Counted from the stretch's first letter, positions 10,046 through 17,952 are shown. The stretch: DNA of 33,975 nt from Phocaeicola sartorii JCM 17136 = DSM 21941 (GCF_000614185.1 NZ_BAKM01000043.1:1-33975), one strand, 5' to 3'. Made by a program: numbers and translations. Notes: a model not told the origin generated them from the sequence alone.

Positions 10046-10740
10046 AACCATTGGTTAGTATTATTACTGTTGTTTTCAATGATAAAAATATTATTAAAAC
10101 AATAGAGTCAATCATTCCATTTTTAAATGATAAAGTGGAAGCTGTTATTGTTGATGGTAATTCTACGGATGGAACACGTGAATTGATACAAAAATATGCA
10201 GATAGAATAAAAATATTAAGTGAAACTGATAAAGGTATATATGATGCTATAAATAAGGGTGTATCCTTGGCATCAGGAACGTATATATTACATATAAATT
10301 CAGGAGATTATTTGTTGGATATTCCCATTGAGACTTTGTTGAAATGGCAAAATAACTCTGATGTAGTTGCTTTATCTTTTCCTGTATTGATGAATGGTAA
10401 GGATGTATTCTATCCTTCTTGGAATTGGAGGATGAGATTTAAAAATACGCTTCACCATCAAGGAACATTTTATCGTCGAAATATTGATTTTTATGATATC
10501 TCATATCGAGTGTTTGCAGATGCAGATCTTAATAAAAAATTATATAAGAGTAAATCTATAGTTAAGATATACACTATGCCTTGTGTTGCTAATCATTTGT
10601 GGAATGGAATTTCAACAGTTACTAATAATAGAAAAGAATGGTATCAGGTTATAATGAAACATTATGGATGGTTTTATTTGTTGATACATTTTGGGTACAG
10701 ATTAATAGAAATTCTTTTGAGGAAGGAAAATAAAATGTAA
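10042..10740 (+). CDS. Glycosyltransferase family 2
   Basis: A 232-aa GT-A enzyme related to the preceding gene: LVSIITVVFNDKNIIKTIES, then EAVIVDGNSTDGTRELIQKY, SETDKGIYDAINKGV and HINSGDYLLD. LHHQGTFYRR corresponds to the HQA segment of the previous protein. The C terminus has an amphipathic or hydrophobic helix (WFYLLIHFGYRLIEILL) that may touch the membrane. It starts within the ATGA overlap with the upstream gene. The two neighbouring GT2 proteins look like a duplicated pair that diverged in acceptor choice. Confidence 0.82.
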   Translation: MKPLVSIITVVFNDKNIIKTIESIIPFLNDKVEAVIVDGNSTDGTRELIQKYADRIKILSETDKGIYDAINKGVSLASGTYILHINSGDYLLDIPIETLLKWQNNSDVVALSFPVLMNGKDVFYPSWNWRMRFKNTLHHQGTFYRRNIDFYDISYRVFADADLNKKLYKSKSIVKIYTMPCVANHLWNGISTVTNNRKEWYQVIMKHYGWFYLLIHFGYRLIEILLRKENKM

Positions 10741-10847
10741 TGGGCGGTATATTCATATTTCTGTGTATTTGAATAAATAGAGTTATAGTAATAATACTAT
10801 GGTTGAAAAATTATATTTATTTACGCTAGTTGTTAATTGCTGATTAA

Positions 10848-11510
10848 ATGAAAAACTTATATTTATTTGATATTTGCGGAACTATTTATCGTTCTAATAC
10901 GACATTTGATTTTTTGGAGTTTTACTTGAAAGAAAATAAACGTTTTAAACTTTATAGAACTATCTATAAATCTTTCTTTTGGAAGATTATTAATCGAGCT
11001 TTAAGGAGTTGGCTGCATTATGATTTGACAAGAACTTTGGCCCTTAGATTTTTGAAAGGAACTTCTTATAGTGAACTTAGTAAACAAGCAAAGTTATTTA
11101 CTGAAGTCTATCTTTCTCAAGTGCGTAATATTGAAATTTATAATACGATTGAACATCTTATATCAATAGATAAATCGAAAGTGATACTAGTATCTGCTAC
11201 TATTGATGTAGTAGCAGAAGCAGTTGCCGATTCATTGCATTGTGAACAATATTATAGTACTGCATTGGAATATAAAGACGGTGTTTGTACTGGCAAAATG
11301 GTGAAAGATTTATTAGGAAACAAATGCATGTTTCTAAATGAACAAGGAATTTTACACCAGATAAAAAGTTTTTTTACGGATGACTTGACCGATACCGATG
11401 TATTGGAATATTCTGAGATAAAAAATATTGTCTGTTATCCTAAAACTCAAAAACGATGGATAAAGTTAATAGCGCAAAAGAAATGGGAAGTAGCTATGTT
11501 GGAGTATTGA
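10848..11510 (+). CDS. HAD-IB-like phosphatase with DxC motif
   Basis: A 220-aa HAD superfamily protein. Motif I is FDICGTIYRSNTTFDFLEF: the nucleophile Asp is present, but the second acidic residue of the usual DxD is Cys. Motif II is ILVSATI, and motif IV is FFTDDLTDTDVLEY with paired acids. The alpha-helical cap (KENKRFKLYRTIYKS to about residue 100) resembles SerB/HAD-IB proteins. Its end overlaps the following membrane protein by up to 55 bp, so the two are probably coupled. HAD proteins beside UbiA-type enzymes act on phosphorylated prenyl-sugar products, and I infer a similar step here. The missing acid/base residue leaves open whether it hydrolyses phosphate. Confidence 0.65.
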   Translation: MKNLYLFDICGTIYRSNTTFDFLEFYLKENKRFKLYRTIYKSFFWKIINRALRSWLHYDLTRTLALRFLKGTSYSELSKQAKLFTEVYLSQVRNIEIYNTIEHLISIDKSKVILVSATIDVVAEAVADSLHCEQYYSTALEYKDGVCTGKMVKDLLGNKCMFLNEQGILHQIKSFFTDDLTDTDVLEYSEIKNIVCYPKTQKRWIKLIAQKKWEVAMLEY

Positions 11511-12295
11511 TGTTTTATGTACCTGTATTGTATGCTATAAGAACACGTTTCTTAAAAAGGACAAAACTGGGAATATTTTTTTGGTTTGCTGAATATCTGT
11601 TTCCCGTATTATTGTCATTATTGTTGGCAAATATTGAACCGATATCTATTTTTCAAATGCTTTTGTCGGTTGTCTGTGTATATTGTTTTTATGAAATCGG
11701 GTACATTCAAAATGATTGTGAAACAATAAAAAAAGAGGAGAATCCCACTTTGAGGTTATCTGAAGATGAATTGAAAATATATGAGCGAAATAAGTGTAAT
11801 ATATATATGACAAGAGGCGTATTAGGTATTCTTTTTTCAATGTATTATATTCAGCAAGGCATTCCTATTTGCATTTTATTACCTGTATTGTGGGGGATCA
11901 TTCCATTATATCTTTTATATAATAGTATGAGAAACAGACTTAATCAGTATTTGGTTCTTTTTTTAATGATCTATAGATATGGTGTTCCTTTTCTCTTATA
12001 TACTCATTTTAGTTGGAACTGTTATTTATTACTTTTGATAATTATATCTTATCCTATTCCGACTTTTATTCAAATATGTGCTAAAGAGAAACGAGGGAGA
12101 TGTGAAAAATGGGCTTTATTCTTTGTTGGGAGTTATAATAAGAGAGAGCTCTTTAGATTAAAGTTTTATTTGCTTTTAATAGTTGGGGTAGGTGTATTGG
12201 CTTTTTTGAATCAGGTACATTTATATTATGTATCTTACCGATATATTTCTTTCTGTTTAGAATTTGGTTCTTATTCAATGAGAAAAATATTATAA
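11456..12295 (+). CDS. UbiA-like integral membrane protein
   Basis: Up to 279 aa with about seven or eight hydrophobic helices. The loop EIGYIQNDCETIKKEENPTLRL resembles the first Asp-rich motif of UbiA prenyltransferases (NDxxD-type with a following basic/Pro region), with Glu replacing some Asp. A second clear Asp motif is not obvious. Starts are possible at 11456, 11483 and 11510; the last abuts the upstream stop. As the last gene of the AT-rich core, after a HAD protein, it may attach a prenyl or phosphoribosyl-type group or modify the lipid carrier. Family call moderate; role inferred from the pair. Confidence 0.48.
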   Translation: MDKVNSAKEMGSSYVGVLMFYVPVLYAIRTRFLKRTKLGIFFWFAEYLFPVLLSLLLANIEPISIFQMLLSVVCVYCFYEIGYIQNDCETIKKEENPTLRLSEDELKIYERNKCNIYMTRGVLGILFSMYYIQQGIPICILLPVLWGIIPLYLLYNSMRNRLNQYLVLFLMIYRYGVPFLLYTHFSWNCYLLLLIIISYPIPTFIQICAKEKRGRCEKWALFFVGSYNKRELFRLKFYLLLIVGVGVLAFLNQVHLYYVSYRYISFCLEFGSYSMRKIL

Positions 12296-12382
12296 TACTA
12301 TGTGAATATTACATCTCGCGCTTAGCGTGTATCGGCTAGTGCAGGAGATCTTTATTGCTTATTTATAATTGCATATAATACA

Positions 12383-13195
12383 ATGATAACAGTTTCTATC
12401 GTCACCTACAAGACGAATCTAGAAGAACTGTCCAAATGCTTGCAGTCACTAATCTCTTCTCTTGTTTCCCAAATTTATATTGTCGATAATTCCAACGAGC
12501 GGTATATTGCAGATTTCTGTCAGCAATACCCCAATGTGGTATATATTGGTAGTGAAAATGTAGGCTATGGAGCAGGGCATAATCAAGCATTGAGACAGGT
12601 ACTCAACTCGGGTGGGAAATACCATTTGATTCTTAATTCGGATGTATATTTTGAACCTTCGGTTTTGGAATTTCTGGCAGCATATATGGATGCACATACG
12701 GATGTAGCACAAGTACAGCCCAATGTAGTATACCCTGATGGAGAGCAGCAATATACCTGTCGTCTTCTTCCCACACCTGCCAATCTGATTTTCCGACGTT
12801 TCCTACCTAAGAGAATGGTGGAGAAGATGAATATACGTTATCAACTAAAATTTGATGACCATAAGAAAGAAATGAATGTGCCCTATCATCAAGGTAGTTT
12901 CATGTTTTTTCGTTTGGAATGTTTTAAAAAAGTAGGATTGTTTGATGAAAGATTCTTCATGTATCCTGAAGATATTGATATAACTAGGAGAATGCACAGA
13001 TGGTATCGAACTATGTTTGTTCCTAGTGTGACCATTGTACATGCTCATCGGGCAGCATCTTACAAAAATAAGAAAATGTTGAAGATTCATATGGTTAATA
13101 TGATTAAGTATTTCAATAAGTGGGGATGGATAGTTGATAAAGAACGTTCTGCTTGGAACAGAAAGTTATTGGAAGAATTAGGATATAAAAAATAA
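12383..13195 (+). CDS. Rhamnosyltransferase-like glycosyltransferase family 2 (WbbL type)
   Basis: A 270-aa GT-A enzyme. ITVSIVTYKTNLEELSKCLQ and IYIVDNSNERYI open it. SENVGYGAGHNQALR and HLILNSDVYFEP (DXD-like NSDV) are diagnostic of the WbbL/dTDP-rhamnosyl group. QGSFMFFRLECFKKVGLFDE and FFMYPEDIDITRRMHR are the acceptor and catalytic-base region, followed by VTIVHAHRAAS. Composition is clearly less AT-rich than the preceding genes, so it belongs to the conserved end of the cluster. There is an 87-bp gap upstream and only 11 bp to the epimerase downstream. It often transfers an early sugar after the initiating step, but the sugar is not determinable here. Confidence 0.82.
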   Translation: MITVSIVTYKTNLEELSKCLQSLISSLVSQIYIVDNSNERYIADFCQQYPNVVYIGSENVGYGAGHNQALRQVLNSGGKYHLILNSDVYFEPSVLEFLAAYMDAHTDVAQVQPNVVYPDGEQQYTCRLLPTPANLIFRRFLPKRMVEKMNIRYQLKFDDHKKEMNVPYHQGSFMFFRLECFKKVGLFDERFFMYPEDIDITRRMHRWYRTMFVPSVTIVHAHRAASYKNKKMLKIHMVNMIKYFNKWGWIVDKERSAWNRKLLEELGYKK

Positions 13196-13206
13196 TATTT
13201 TCTATA

Positions 13207-14220
13207 ATGAATTACTTTATTACAGGGGGTACCGGTTTCATTGGTACCCACCTCGCCAGTCTTTTGCACGAAGTGCATCCCGAAGCAAGAATTTACAACT
13301 TGGATATTGTAGAGCCGGGTACTCCATTACCGACAGTAAAAAATTATAAACCGGCTTTAAGAAAAGGGGAGGAACATGCAGCCACATTCATCTATTGTGA
13401 TATACGCCAGCCGATAGAGCTGGAAAAAGTAAATATCACTCCCGATGATGTGATCTTTAACTTCGCCGCCGTTCATCGCACTCCCGGTCATCCCGATCTT
13501 GCATATTTTGAAACAAATATCCGTGGTGCGGAGAACGTATGTGCCTTTGCTGAACGGCATGGCATCCGGAAAATAGTTTTCACCAGTTCCATAGCCCCTT
13601 ACGGTGCTGCCGAGGAACTGAAGGAGGAAACCACGCTGCCTATGCCCAACACCCCATACGGCATATCCAAGCTGGTTGCGGAAAAGATTCATCAGACTTG
13701 GCAGGCAGGAGGTGAAGGCCGCCAGCTTACCATTGTTCGTCCCGGTGTGGTGTTCGGACGGGGAGAGAACGGAAACTTTACGCGTCTGTATTGGGGCATT
13801 CGGGGGCATAAGTTTATGTACCCGGGGCGCAAGGATACCATCAAGGCCTGTATCTATGTGAAGGAACTGGTGCGGTTCATGCTTTACAGATTGGAACATC
13901 ACGACAGTGGGGTGGAACTGTATAATTGCTGCTACGAGCCCGCCTATACGATAGAGCACATCGTAGAATCCATGAAAAGAGTGACAAATATGAAGGTAAA
14001 AGTTCCTTTCATGCCGGGATGGCTGATCATGACTGCTGCTGGTATAGCCGGAGCGTTAGGCTCTCCGATGGGCATCTGTCCGGCTCGGGTGAGAAAGTTG
14101 CAGATCTCCACGAATATCTGCGGAAAAAAACTGTCCGCTTCGGGCTACCGTTTCCGCTACACCTTTGAAGAGGCGTTGGCAGACTGGTACAAGGATAATG
14201 GTAACCTGTATCTGCAATGA
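13207..14220 (+). CDS. NAD-dependent epimerase/dehydratase (extended SDR)
   Basis: A 337-aa extended short-chain dehydrogenase. The Rossmann motif TGGTGFIGTH is at residues 6-15. FNFAAVHRTP and FETNIRGAENVCAFA are typical. FTSSIAPYG supplies the catalytic Ser/Thr, and Y151 and K155 form YGISK. The C terminus has a substrate lobe with VRPGVVFGRGENGNFTRLYW. It probably alters a nucleotide-sugar or a lipid-linked sugar (UDP-sugar 4-epimerase or related). The hydrophobic stretch WLIMTAAGIAGALGS near residue 280 may be a membrane contact. It overlaps the following YjbH-like gene by ATGA, so the two are translated together. Confidence 0.82.
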   Translation: MNYFITGGTGFIGTHLASLLHEVHPEARIYNLDIVEPGTPLPTVKNYKPALRKGEEHAATFIYCDIRQPIELEKVNITPDDVIFNFAAVHRTPGHPDLAYFETNIRGAENVCAFAERHGIRKIVFTSSIAPYGAAEELKEETTLPMPNTPYGISKLVAEKIHQTWQAGGEGRQLTIVRPGVVFGRGENGNFTRLYWGIRGHKFMYPGRKDTIKACIYVKELVRFMLYRLEHHDSGVELYNCCYEPAYTIEHIVESMKRVTNMKVKVPFMPGWLIMTAAGIAGALGSPMGICPARVRKLQISTNICGKKLSASGYRFRYTFEEALADWYKDNGNLYLQ

Positions 14221-15026
14221 GGAGGCTGATACTTTTTCTTTTGTTCTTTGTAATGATCGGTGAGGTACACGCCCAGTTCACCTACGGGACTACAGGGCTG
14301 CTGAATATGCCTACTGCCGATATGCAGCGTGACAAGACGTTCGTGTTTGGAGGTGGTTTTCTGGAGAAACATGCCACTCCTGCCCGTTGGACCTACAATA
14401 CTTTCAATTATTATCTTGACATCACTATTTTCCCCTGGCTGGAAGTATCCTATATTTGTACATTGCACAAGGCCATGGAGGTTGATCCTGCATACGGTCC
14501 GGGCTTTTGGGTTTCTTCCACGTATGGAAAGTTTGTCAACCAGGACCGTAATTTTGCGGTACGTTTACGGCTGTGGAAGGAAGGCTGGTGGAAACCGTGG
14601 ACCCCGCAAATTGTACTGGGTGCGAATGACGCTCTTAATAATTCGTGGACGGAGGGTAGCAAGATTGAAATGAGTTCGGCTACGGCAAATGGTTTTTACA
14701 GCCGCTATTATCTGGCTGTTACCAAGCATCTTTCCATGAAGGAGGTGGGAGAGTGGGGCTTGCATCTGGCATATGTTTATAACAGACGGAAGGATTACCC
14801 GTTAAACGGTCCCGCCATCGGTGCCAACTTCCGCTTCTCTCTGCCCCCGACTTCCTTTATCAACAAAGCAGTAAATAACTTGAATCTGATGGCAGAATAC
14901 GATAGCAAATCGATAAATTGCGGCTTTGAGTACAGCTTCTGGAAAGATTACATCAACGCCATAGTAGAACTGAATCGTTGCAAATACTTTTCCGGTGGCT
15001 TAGTCTTCAAACTCCATCTGAAATAA
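14217..15026 (+). CDS. YjbH-like outer-membrane exopolysaccharide protein
   Basis: A 269-aa protein with a clear signal peptide (hydrophobic MRRLILFLLFFVMIGEVHA, then QFTYG). The YjbH/YmcA-like opening TYGTTGLLNMPTADMQRDKT is followed by beta-strand-rich repeats with aromatic ends. The C terminus (YFSGGLVFKLHLK) suggests an outer-membrane beta-barrel. YjbH proteins are tied to export of exopolysaccharide. It is shorter than enterobacterial YjbH and similar to Bacteroides homologues. It is the last gene of the polysaccharide operon and is coupled to the epimerase by ATGA. The exact role in secretion is inferred from family and location. Confidence 0.65.
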   Translation: MRRLILFLLFFVMIGEVHAQFTYGTTGLLNMPTADMQRDKTFVFGGGFLEKHATPARWTYNTFNYYLDITIFPWLEVSYICTLHKAMEVDPAYGPGFWVSSTYGKFVNQDRNFAVRLRLWKEGWWKPWTPQIVLGANDALNNSWTEGSKIEMSSATANGFYSRYYLAVTKHLSMKEVGEWGLHLAYVYNRRKDYPLNGPAIGANFRFSLPPTSFINKAVNNLNLMAEYDSKSINCGFEYSFWKDYINAIVELNRCKYFSGGLVFKLHLK

Positions 15027-15104
15027 TAAAATAAAATTATCCGATTAGGAACTCTGCTGTTTCAGATAGGAATCACCTTTAGTAAATTTATTATTGCAAA
15101 AGCC

Positions 15105-15134
15105 TTGTACAAAGAAAAATAAATCGTATATTTG
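15105..15134 (+). promoter_or_regulatory. Bacteroides-type promoter of the first MNT-HEPN pair
   Basis: TTG at 15105-15107, exactly 19 nt, then TATATTTG at 15127-15134 fit the Bacteroides -33/-7 consensus (TTTG and TAnnTTTG). Start codon 15159 lies 25 nt after the -7 box, so the leader should be short. A GGGAGGA sequence directly before the ATG serves as ribosome binding site. Confidence 0.7.
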
Positions 15135-15158
15135 CGAAAACCTACTGGGAGGAGCAAT

Positions 15159-15452
15159 ATGAAAACAACATCTGAATACATTGCAATATTACGTAAATAT
15201 ATGGCTGAGAATGCTCATAAATATGGCATTGTCCACATGAGAATCTTCGGATCTGTGGCACGTGGCGAACAGACCGAGAGCAGTGATGTGGATGTGTGTG
15301 TGGAAGGCCGGCTCCATGGCTTTTTTGCTTTGGCAGGTATAAAGCAAGAGTTGGAAGAGTTGCTGGGCTGCAAGGTGGATATTGTACGCTTGCGCGATAA
15401 GATGGATTCGTTTTTACGTGAAAGGATACAAAAAGAAGGTATTTATGTATGA
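15159..15452 (+). CDS. mntA: MNT-domain nucleotidyltransferase antitoxin (MntA type)
   Basis: A 97-aa minimal nucleotidyltransferase. G31-S32 and D43/D45 give the GSX10DXD motif (IFGSVARGEQTESSDVDVCV). A later DIVRLRDKM segment carries a third candidate acidic residue. In known MntA-HepT systems the MNT protein adds AMP to a tyrosine in the HEPN toxin's RX4HXY motif and so neutralises it. ATG 15159 is chosen over a TTG at 15132 because it has a strong ribosome site and the family's N terminus. It overlaps the HEPN gene by 8 bp. It has its own promoter, so it is independent of the capsule operon. Confidence 0.85.
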   Translation: MKTTSEYIAILRKYMAENAHKYGIVHMRIFGSVARGEQTESSDVDVCVEGRLHGFFALAGIKQELEELLGCKVDIVRLRDKMDSFLRERIQKEGIYV

Positions 15453-15837
15453 TATCTTGATTGCTTTTCATATATTGGAACTGATACAGGAATCTTTAGA
15501 AAAGATAAGTATCCGTTTTTCGGGTATCTCGTGTCCGGATGATTTTCTATTGAGTGAAAGTGGCATGATGAAAATGGACAGTATCTGCATGAAACTGACT
15601 GCAATCGGGGAAAGCATTAAAAATCTGGATAAGCAGACAAATAAAGAACTGCTGGTTCAATATCCGGAAATTCCATGGAAGCATGTAATGGGTATACGTG
15701 ATATAATAGTACATCATTATTTTGATGTAGATGCTGATGAAATTTATCGTATTTGTCAAGAAGATCTTACGCAATTGCAACAAGTGATAAAACAGATGCT
15801 GGATGACCTGAAGAGAAGCAAAACAAATCATACGTAA
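15445..15837 (+). CDS. hepT: HEPN-domain toxin (HepT type, DUF86)
   Basis: A 130-aa all-helical HEPN protein of the DUF86/HepT type. The RNase motif RX4HXY is present: R85, H90 and Y92 in GIRDIIVHHYF. Y92 is the expected AMP-acceptor. Upstream, LTAIGESIKNL and YPEIPWKHVMGIRD are characteristic. Known HepT proteins are RNases held inactive by MntA. Start ATG 15445 overlaps the MNT stop, the usual coupled arrangement. All key residues are kept, so it should be functional. It points toward the opposite-strand amidase, whose stop is about 60 bp away. Confidence 0.85.
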   Translation: MYDILIAFHILELIQESLEKISIRFSGISCPDDFLLSESGMMKMDSICMKLTAIGESIKNLDKQTNKELLVQYPEIPWKHVMGIRDIIVHHYFDVDADEIYRICQEDLTQLQQVIKQMLDDLKRSKTNHT

Positions 15838-15898
15838 GGGCATCCTCCATGCAGCCTCCCCCAAAGAAGAAACTGCATGGTGATTGTCACTTTCTTTC

Positions 15899-16417
15899 TC
15901 ATCTCTCCAAATACCCGAACACCCCCTCCGCATCAAAACACGGACAAGCCTTCGGGATACTTCCCGGCATATCCCTGTGCCCTCTAATCCGGACACCGGG
16001 AAAGATTTTCACCATCCGCATTAGCAACAAGATAAATTGTTCCGTCTGTTCCGGTGTCCGGGTATCGGCCGGATGCCCGTCCGCATCCAGACCACCCTCA
16101 TAACAGATACCTATGCTGCAACGGTTCCAGGGGCGGCAGTGCGCACCCACTTCCAGCAGTTTGCGGTGCTGCGTCACACTTCCGTCACGACGGATATAAA
16201 AATGATACCCTACCGTGCGGAAACCGCGCGTCTTGTGGTCACGGAGCAGTTGCTCGGTGGTGTAATCCCGGGTGGAGCGTGTGGCGCTGCAATGAATCAC
16301 GATATATTTTACAGAAGCGGGGGAAGCCATCATCGGACCGTCCTCCAGAGTGAGGAGAGTACGCTCGTTCGGGGCCTCTTCCTCACCGATTATCATAGGG
16401 AAAGTTTCTTGAATCAT
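15899..16417 (-). CDS. N-acetylmuramoyl-L-alanine amidase (Amidase_2)
   Basis: Zinc amidase that would cut the bond between MurNAc and the stem peptide. YIVIHCSATRSTRDYTTEQL has the first zinc His; GYHFYIRRDGSVTQHRKL and GAHCRPWNRCSIGICYEGG form the core; IRGHRDMPG has the second His; and PKACPCFDAEGVFGYL ends with the third ligand. ATG 16417 gives 172 aa; ATG 16333 or 16330 gives about 144 aa and fits the usual start of these cassette amidases better. No signal peptide is visible, so export would need help, as for a phage endolysin. It follows HU and smalltalk genes on the same strand. Confidence 0.85.
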   Translation of the reverse strand: MIQETFPMIIGEEEAPNERTLLTLEDGPMMASPASVKYIVIHCSATRSTRDYTTEQLLRDHKTRGFRTVGYHFYIRRDGSVTQHRKLLEVGAHCRPWNRCSIGICYEGGLDADGHPADTRTPEQTEQFILLLMRMVKIFPGVRIRGHRDMPGSIPKACPCFDAEGVFGYLER

Positions 16418-16478
16418 AGTTGAATTGAAATAAAGAATTAAAAATTGAAAAGTGTCATGCAATGGGTTAGGGGACTTT

Positions 16479-16588
16479 TTAAAAGAGAGTGGTGCAACTG
16501 GTTATGCCCAAGGCAGTGAGGCAGCTACGGCGGCTTGGATAATGGCGCGCAGAATTTGCTGCCAGGTGATTTTATTTGAATGGTTCAT
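16479..16588 (-). pseudogene. Smalltalk peptide, single-base frameshift
   Basis: A tiny peptide gene between HU and amidase, the usual smalltalk position. The reading opens MNHSNKITWQQILRAIIQ. As written it stops early after SLPWA. Restoring one C at the CC that lies at 16520-16521 on the complement gives LTALGITSCTTLF and a stop at 16479, about 36 aa. The result has a short charged/aromatic start, a hydrophobic helix and a terminal Gly-Ile-Thr-Ser-Cys, as in the family. The ITSC sequence resembles a lipobox, so the mature product might be a minute lipoprotein; this is inference. The frameshift may be a sequence error. Confidence 0.65.
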
Positions 16589-16698
16589 AAGAATATTTGT
16601 TTTAAAGGATTTGCTTTTTGTCATTTCGGACAAAGGAGAGGAATCTGTGACCCTAAAAAAAAGGGCGATTGCATTCAGATTCCTCAGCCTTGTCCCGG

Positions 16699-16818
16699 AA
16701 TGACAGTTTATTTACCAAAATGACAGTCCATATACGGGAATGATAGTCCATTTACCAAAATGACAGTCCATTTTCCAGAATAGACAACTCATTTACCGAA
16801 AGGACAAGATACTTTCCG
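16699..16818. repeat. Six tandem 20-bp repeats between HU and smalltalk genes
   Basis: Six units in exact 20-bp register (from 16699, 16719, 16739, 16759, 16779 and 16799). The core is AATGACAGTCCATTTACCAA; the first four are close to it and the last two have drifted. There is no spacer, so it is a direct tandem array, not a CRISPR. It lies just past the HU stop codon (16840). Confidence 0.8.
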
Positions 16819-16839
16819 TACCTCAGAAGTCCGGGAATC

Positions 16840-17334
16840 CTAGACGTTTTCTTCCGGATTGTTTTCCGCTTCGGAGTCCTTTCCCGTCAAGTCTACAGAG
16901 GTCTTTCCCGCCTTCAGGGCTTTGACTACCAGCTTGGCAGCTTTGCGTGTGGGCACTAGATTGAAGGTGGCTTCATCCAGCAGACTGAGGAAACGGGTGC
17001 CGGGTTTCCAGCGTACATCCAGATTCTCTACATGGATGGCGGGATTGTATGTCTCCAGCGATTCGGCTCCCATACTGTTGACGTGGACGGAGAACGTGCC
17101 GAGGTCTCCCATCTGGATGCGTTGTCCGGCCAGCAACTGCTCGCGCATACAGTCTACCGCCTGGATAAGCACCGCCTGAATGTCGGCACGGTTGTACTTG
17201 GAACTGTGATTGGAAATGTGTTCGGCAAACTTGTCCAGTGTCATGATTTCGGAGTACTGGGCGTTGGCGTATGCTTTCTTGGGAGCATCCTTGTCACTGG
17301 GATTGGCACGGAGGGAGATACTGTAGTTGATCAT
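16840..17334 (-). CDS. HU-family DNA-binding protein (HU-HIG type)
   Basis: A 164-aa Bacteroidetes HU-like protein with an extended C terminus. INYSISLRANPSDKDAPKKA opens it. TLDKFAEHISNHSSKYNRAD and AVLIQAVDCMREQLLAGQRI form the dimer helices. MGDLGTFSVHVNSMGAES is the beta-arm region, and RWKPGTRFLSLLDEATFNLV is the conserved later part. The tail KDSEAENNPEENV is acidic and disordered. It should bind and bend DNA, in a nucleoid role. Its leader holds a strong inverted repeat and a -7-like box. It lies in the - strand cassette between DUF4248 and smalltalk. Confidence 0.85.
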   Translation of the reverse strand: MINYSISLRANPSDKDAPKKAYANAQYSEIMTLDKFAEHISNHSSKYNRADIQAVLIQAVDCMREQLLAGQRIQMGDLGTFSVHVNSMGAESLETYNPAIHVENLDVRWKPGTRFLSLLDEATFNLVPTRKAAKLVVKALKAGKTSVDLTGKDSEAENNPEENV

Positions 17335-17416
17335 CGTTTTTTGTTTTTAAAGGGTTATTATTATCGGAAAAGCGTCGGGAGGAGCGAGGCGCACGCTGCT
17401 GCAACATTCGGTGAAA

Positions 17417-17465
17417 CTTGGTACAAGATCCGCGGAATCTTGTACCAAGATTTTTGTAATCTTGT
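17417..17465 (-). promoter_or_regulatory. Alternating inverted repeats in HU leader
   Basis: A perfect 13-bp inverted repeat, CTTGGTACAAGAT (17417-17429) and ATCTTGTACCAAG (17437-17449), has a 7-nt loop. A further ATCTTGT at 17459-17465 can pair with the ACAAGAT-type element as well, so two mutually exclusive hairpins are possible. It sits 83 nt before the HU start, within the likely transcript. Function (attenuation, RNA stability or operator) is not readable from sequence. Confidence 0.5.
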
Positions 17466-17496
17466 GCCGGGGTGCGGCTTGTTCCTTTTGACAGTG

Positions 17497-17504
17497 CAAA
17501 GATA
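17497..17504 (-). promoter_or_regulatory. Possible -7 box for HU
   Basis: The complement reads TATCTTTG, matching TAnnTTTG, followed by GCAC. No matching -33 TTG is found at 19 nt, so it is a partial promoter match. It lies about 160 bp before the HU start codon and upstream of the leader hairpins. Confidence 0.35.
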
Positions 17505-17570
17505 CTTTCACGTCCGTGCGGCGTGACCCTTTCTGTCTCCTTTTGACACCTTGGCGCATTGCCGGCGCAA

Positions 17571-17765
17571 TTACGGCTCTCCCAGGTGGAGATAGACGAG
17601 TTGCAACTGGCGGCAGGTGAAGAATTTTTGACTGGAACGGTATCCCGTAGCTTCCAGGTCGTGGAGCAACGGGGTGCAACGGGCGATCCAGCGCATCAGA
17701 TGGCGCACGGCTGCTTTCGGCGTGCTGTCCGGAAAATAAAGAAGGGCTGTTTGGGTCTTGTTCAT
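17571..17765 (-). CDS. DUF4248 domain protein
   Basis: A 64-aa protein matching the DUF4248 pattern: ALLYFPDSTPKAAVRHLMRW, then IARCTPLLHDLEATGYRSSQ, KFFTCRQLQLVYLHLGEP. DUF4248 proteins are usually about 70-80 aa and have a slightly longer start (ending SELALLYFPD); here a stop lies not far upstream, so the start at 17765 stands. The function of the family is unknown. Its fold looks like a small helical, helix-turn-helix-like module. It belongs to the cassette, between the DUF3987 gene and HU, on the same strand. Confidence 0.75.
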   Translation of the reverse strand: MNKTQTALLYFPDSTPKAAVRHLMRWIARCTPLLHDLEATGYRSSQKFFTCRQLQLVYLHLGEP

Positions 17766-17952
17766 AATGGGTTTCTTAATTATTTTATTATATGGGTTTA
17801 ACGTTGACTTTTATAGGGGATAGCATACTGGATTTATGTAGAGTTTGCTGAACAGGTCAACTTTAACTGACATAAACGATGGTGACTATCCGGGGAAATC
17901 GGCCGGGTGCAGGCCGGAACGACGTAGTGACGTATCGGACGTACCGACGGAA

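Noticed and set aside
13357..13959. 200-codon - strand ORF
   Set aside because: Lies fully opposite the epimerase gene with intact SDR motifs; no recognisable protein features.
16699..16818. CRISPR array
   Set aside because: Repeats are contiguous 20-bp units without spacers, and no cas gene is present.
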